From Candidatus Tayloriibacteriota bacterium (GTDB lineage: Bacteria; Patescibacteriota; Minisyncoccia; Phycocordibacterales; PALSA-1337): a stretch of DNA of 8,366 bases. The notes below the pieces were generated by a model. That model saw only the letters and a list, made by a program, of their open reading frames with translations. It did no database searches and was not told the DNA's origin. The first letter of the stretch is position 1. Each line of letters begins with the position of its first letter. Positions 6,493-8,366 of the stretch are shown piece after piece. The position numbers were made by a program, and so were the translations under genes. The stretch covers positions 1 through 8,366 of the forward strand of contig PMZP01000051.1 of NCBI GenBank assembly GCA_003170325.1, written 5' to 3'.

Positions 6493-6517
6493 AATAATTC
6501 TCTTCATTACGCAACAA

Positions 6518-6526
6518 ATTATAACA
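6518..6526 (-). promoter_or_regulatory. Orphan extended -10 site in the comF-tyrS interval
   Basis: On the minus strand TGT-TATAAT (6526-6518) is a perfect extended -10. Ten bases after it is an ATG (6507-6505) opening a 63-codon frame that ends at 6316 inside comF. No -35 is seen at a usable distance. It could start a small RNA, a small protein gene, or transcripts antisense to the comF 3' end, or it could be chance in AT-rich DNA. Confidence 0.3.
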
Positions 6527-6659
6527 TTCCTGTCAATGAAAATTTCCGGCAAAAGTCGACTTCCACCGCGACCGCTTCAAGGAACCGCCGAAAATTTCCA
6601 ACGGTTTCGACATGATATTCTATTACTGCATTAAATAAACTGGCCTAGAAAAAACGCCA

Positions 6660-7856
6660 TTAGATTATCAGCTTCACGAACCTCCTCTTCCCTATCTTGA
6701 GAACGGCATTCTTGGTTGGATTATAATTTGGATCAGTTATCTTCTCGTCTGATTCAGTCCTGACAGCTCCGCCGTCGATCAACCGTCTCCACTCCGCTTT
6801 TGAAGCTACGATCTTTGCTTTAACTAGTGCATCGGCTAGTGATCCTCCACTTGCAATAGAGATTTCCTGAATATCTTCCGGCACGCCGCCTTTGGCGAAA
6901 GTGTTGTTGAAGGACTCCTCGGCAGATTTGGCGGCAGATTCGCTGTGGAATCGCTTTACTATATCGAATGCTATACGCGCTTTGGCTTCACGAGGACCTG
7001 TGGCCATGAGTGCCTCCTTCTCGGTAAGCGGAATGCGAGTACAATTCAAGAACAATGGATCGATCATCGGATCTGGTAAAGCCATGATAGCGCCGAAAAG
7101 GTCATTGGGAGGAACATTGACGAAAACGCCTGTTCCGTTCGACTTGGACATCAGTTCTCCTGTCTTTGGATTGGCGATCAGATTCAGCGCCACGACGAAC
7201 TTGTCCTTGTTTTTCAATCGCTTCAATAATGTCCGACCTGCCAATGCATTGAATATCTGGTCCGTCCCGCAGAGCTCCGCATCAACATCCATAGCCACGC
7301 TGTCATAGCCTTGCATGAGAGGATACATGAACTCGTGGAGATATATCGGCGTATTTTCCTTCAACCTCTTGGCGAACATGTCGCGCTCCAGCATCTGTTG
7401 CACCGTGAAGTTCGCCGACAATTCCAGAATGTCTCCGAATGTCAGTTTGGAAAGCCATGTCGAGTTGTACATTACCTTGGCGGGATTTTCTTTATCGTCA
7501 AATCCCAAGATCGGCTTCAACTGCTCGATCCAGCCAGACATGTTTTCTTTCACTTCCACCGCTGTGAGCTTCTTCCTGGTAGCCTTTTTATCGGACGGGT
7601 CGCCTATCATCGCCGTGAAGTCGCCAAAGAGGAATATCACTTCATGCCCCAACTGTCGCAATTCTTCCAAGAAGAAGAGATTTTTTGCATGACCCAAATG
7701 TATCGCAGTTCCCGTCGGATCCACGCCTATGTAGATCCTGATAGGCTCGCCTGCCATCAGTCTCGCGATAAACTCGTCTTTAGAAGGTAAAACCTCCACG
7801 ACCGTGCCGCGGGCGAATATCTCCTCTATGCGGGCTTTGTTTGTGATGGTTTTCAT
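6660..7856 (-). CDS. tyrS: Tyrosyl-tRNA synthetase
   Basis: This class I aminoacyl-tRNA synthetase charges tRNA-Tyr with tyrosine in the cytoplasm. The 398 residues contain all expected parts. The Rossmann start is IYIGVDPTGTAIHLGHAKN (41-59), with the HIGH signature as HLGH (53-56), followed by FGDFTAMIGDPS (77-88). The tyrosine-site region is YPLMQGYDS (178-186) and AELCGTDQ (193-200), where Cys replaces a frequent Gly. The KMSKS loop is LMSKSNGTG (235-243), and an S4-like RNA-binding domain (about 336-398) ends the protein. The HLGH form and layout fit the TyrZ-like bacterial subgroup. The ATG at 7856 is six bases after TAAGAT, without a Shine-Dalgarno sequence. The gene is separated from its upstream neighbour by a strong terminator, so it is probably expressed from its own promoter. 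Confidence 0.97.
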   Translation of the reverse strand: MKTITNKARIEEIFARGTVVEVLPSKDEFIARLMAGEPIRIYIGVDPTGTAIHLGHAKNLFFLEELRQLGHEVIFLFGDFTAMIGDPSDKKATRKKLTAVEVKENMSGWIEQLKPILGFDDKENPAKVMYNSTWLSKLTFGDILELSANFTVQQMLERDMFAKRLKENTPIYLHEFMYPLMQGYDSVAMDVDAELCGTDQIFNALAGRTLLKRLKNKDKFVVALNLIANPKTGELMSKSNGTGVFVNVPPNDLFGAIMALPDPMIDPLFLNCTRIPLTEKEALMATGPREAKARIAFDIVKRFHSESAAKSAEESFNNTFAKGGVPEDIQEISIASGGSLADALVKAKIVASKAEWRRLIDGGAVRTESDEKITDPNYNPTKNAVLKIGKRRFVKLII

Positions 7857-7862
7857 GGAATC

Positions 7863-7868
7863 ATCTTA
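7863..7868 (-). promoter_or_regulatory. -10 element of a probable leaderless tyrS promoter
   Basis: TAAGAT on the minus strand ends six bases before the tyrS ATG at 7856 and lies just after the terminator at 7907-7939, where a promoter is needed. It matches TATAAT at four positions. TTTCCT lies 17 bases upstream as a poor -35. Confidence 0.45.
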
Positions 7869-7906
7869 CCGTGAATCGACAAAAAAGGAAAAGCGCCGAT
7901 CTCAAC

Positions 7907-7939
7907 AAAAAAAGGCCCCGGCAGATGAACCCGCCGGGG
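7907..7939 (-). terminator. Strong Rho-independent terminator of the right-edge gene
   Basis: On the minus strand CCCCGGC (7939-7933), a ten-base loop and GCCGGGG (7922-7916) form a seven-pair GC stem. Two C residues and a run of seven T (7913-7907) follow. It lies 43 bases after the stop of the gene at 7983-8366 and insulates tyrS from it. The plus strand has no T tract, so it acts in one direction. Confidence 0.88.
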
Positions 7940-7982
7940 TTGCAAAACAAAACAGTTTGCGATTGGATCTAGACCTGACCGA

Positions 7983-8366
7983 TCACATCGGACCGCCTCG
8001 GTACACGCCGTCATCGGGCGCTACCGATCCCTCGTTTAATGCCACAGACAGAGCTGAAAGCATTGTTACGGCCCCAGCCTCCAAATCAGCGACACGACGG
8101 TCACCTGTCGCACATGCGACCGGCGTTACCGTCACCATCGATGGGTTGAAACGCAATTCGGCCCGTCCTATGCGGGACTTGATAACTGGTTCTGGCGCGA
8201 GATCAGTGACGACGACCGCGCACATGACCATTCCGATTTGCGGGATAGTATTCTTCTCATCGCCGCACGTTAGTACCGCTTGCACTTCCTCGATCGGAGC
8301 GAGTTGGAGAGTCCCCCCAATCGACAGCTGTGCATGAGTTGCCAGGACAGTAGGACCTCTGGCAAG
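7983..8366 (-). CDS. Divergent MoaC-like protein (C-terminal part; start lies beyond the window)
   Basis: The frame is open from the window edge to a TGA at 7983, giving 127 residues; the true start lies outside. MoaC makes cyclic pyranopterin monophosphate in molybdenum cofactor synthesis. Segment by segment the protein follows MoaC recalled from memory: GGTLQLAPIEEVQAVL (17-32) with the RIRLSPEALALI region, GMVMCAVVVTDLAP (45-58) with AGI.AAKRTSDLIP, RAELRFNPSMVTVTPVACATG (68-88) with the central strands, and RVADLEAGAVTMLSALSVAL (91-110) with [20 protein letters not shown]. The landmark residues are mostly gone: no Cys-His-Pro after the LAP, Asp-Leu-Glu-Ala in place of Glu-Met-Glu-Ala, and no Asp-Met-x-Lys. 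Only one Lys (38) sits near a family lysine. It may be an inactive paralogue with another role. A strong terminator follows the gene. Homology is inferred by eye. Confidence 0.45.
   Translation of the reverse strand, partial: LARGPTVLATHAQLSIGGTLQLAPIEEVQAVLTCGDEKNTIPQIGMVMCAVVVTDLAPEPVIKSRIGRAELRFNPSMVTVTPVACATGDRRVADLEAGAVTMLSALSVALNEGSVAPDDGVYRGGPM

Larger units (their letters stand above)
6331..6659. other. Non-coding interval between the 3' ends of comF and tyrS
   Basis: These 329 bases separate two convergent genes. They hold the comF terminator, perfect palindromes at 6452-6463, 6465-6474 and 6553-6562, and a 6+2+6 inverted repeat at 6479-6492. There is also a ten-base direct repeat GAAAATTTCC (6538-6547 and 6590-6599), two imperfect copies of a GGAA(A)CCGCC-type 19-mer (6426-6444 and 6581-6599), and a minus-strand extended -10. 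Reading frames on both strands look like chance. No tRNA fold or known RNA was recognised, and no clear tyrS terminator was found. Confidence 0.5.

Noticed and set aside
6479..6500. GGCTCT-AC-AGAGCC hairpin as a terminator
   Set aside because: The loop is very short and neither side has a T tract (plus strand continues AATAATTCTC, minus strand GTTGATG).
6365..6634. An 89-residue plus-strand frame in the comF-tyrS interval
   Set aside because: It begins just before the comF terminator and continues through it, has no -10 or Shine-Dalgarno signal, and its product resembles nothing known to me.
6649..6654. T run just after the tyrS stop (minus strand) as a terminator
   Set aside because: No stable stem precedes the six T residues.
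7983..8285. GTG at 8285 as the start of the right-edge gene
   Set aside because: The frame stays open to the window edge and MoaC-like similarity continues upstream of it, so it is an internal valine codon.
7804..8337. A 177-residue plus-strand frame overlapping the tyrS start and the right-edge gene
   Set aside because: It runs through the minus-strand terminator at 7907-7939 and opposite two supported minus-strand genes. Its Ser/Thr/Ala-rich product has no domain.

Overview
The window most likely comes from a Patescibacteria/CPR bacterium, probably of the Parcubacteria group. This is inferred from gene content and style; there is no rRNA in the window. The clues are a type IV pilus cluster running pilM-pilN-pilO-small protein-pilB-receiver-pilT with no secretin gene pilQ after the small protein, a PilB without the usual zinc-binding cysteines, a short ComF without its N-terminal zinc ribbon, and compact spacing. 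TGA ends several genes (the pilP-like gene, pilM, comF and the gene at the right edge), so the code is not the TGA=Gly code of Gracilibacteria. Base composition is close to balanced.

Layout. Positions 1-5471, minus strand, transcribed right to left: pilM (actin-like cytoplasmic platform), pilN and pilO (single-pass inner-membrane partners), a 110-residue PilP-like membrane protein or lipoprotein, pilB (extension ATPase), a stand-alone receiver domain, and the 5' part of pilT (retraction ATPase, cut by the window edge). pilM fires divergently from a comF-family gene (5548-6330, plus strand). A non-coding stretch (6331-6659) holds a probable comF terminator, a run of short palindromes and a minus-strand promoter-like site. 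tyrS (6660-7856, minus) follows. A strong minus-strand terminator (7907-7939) then closes a partial gene at the right edge (7983-8366, minus) whose product resembles MoaC but lacks most of its catalytic residues.

How they work together. PilM/N/O and the PilP-like protein form the inner-membrane platform. PilB and PilT drive pilus extension and retraction. The receiver between them, with its stop codon overlapping the pilT start, is a natural candidate for controlling motor choice. ComF next door fits the use of such pili in DNA uptake. tyrS is housekeeping.

The most notable signal is regulatory. Four genes (the receiver, pilM, comF, tyrS) each have a -10-like hexamer ending exactly six bases before the ATG, which would put transcription start on the A of the ATG. 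pilN and pilB have near variants of this. Shine-Dalgarno sequences are almost absent. This points to widespread leaderless mRNA and moves two start codons (pilM, comF) downstream of the longest reading frame.
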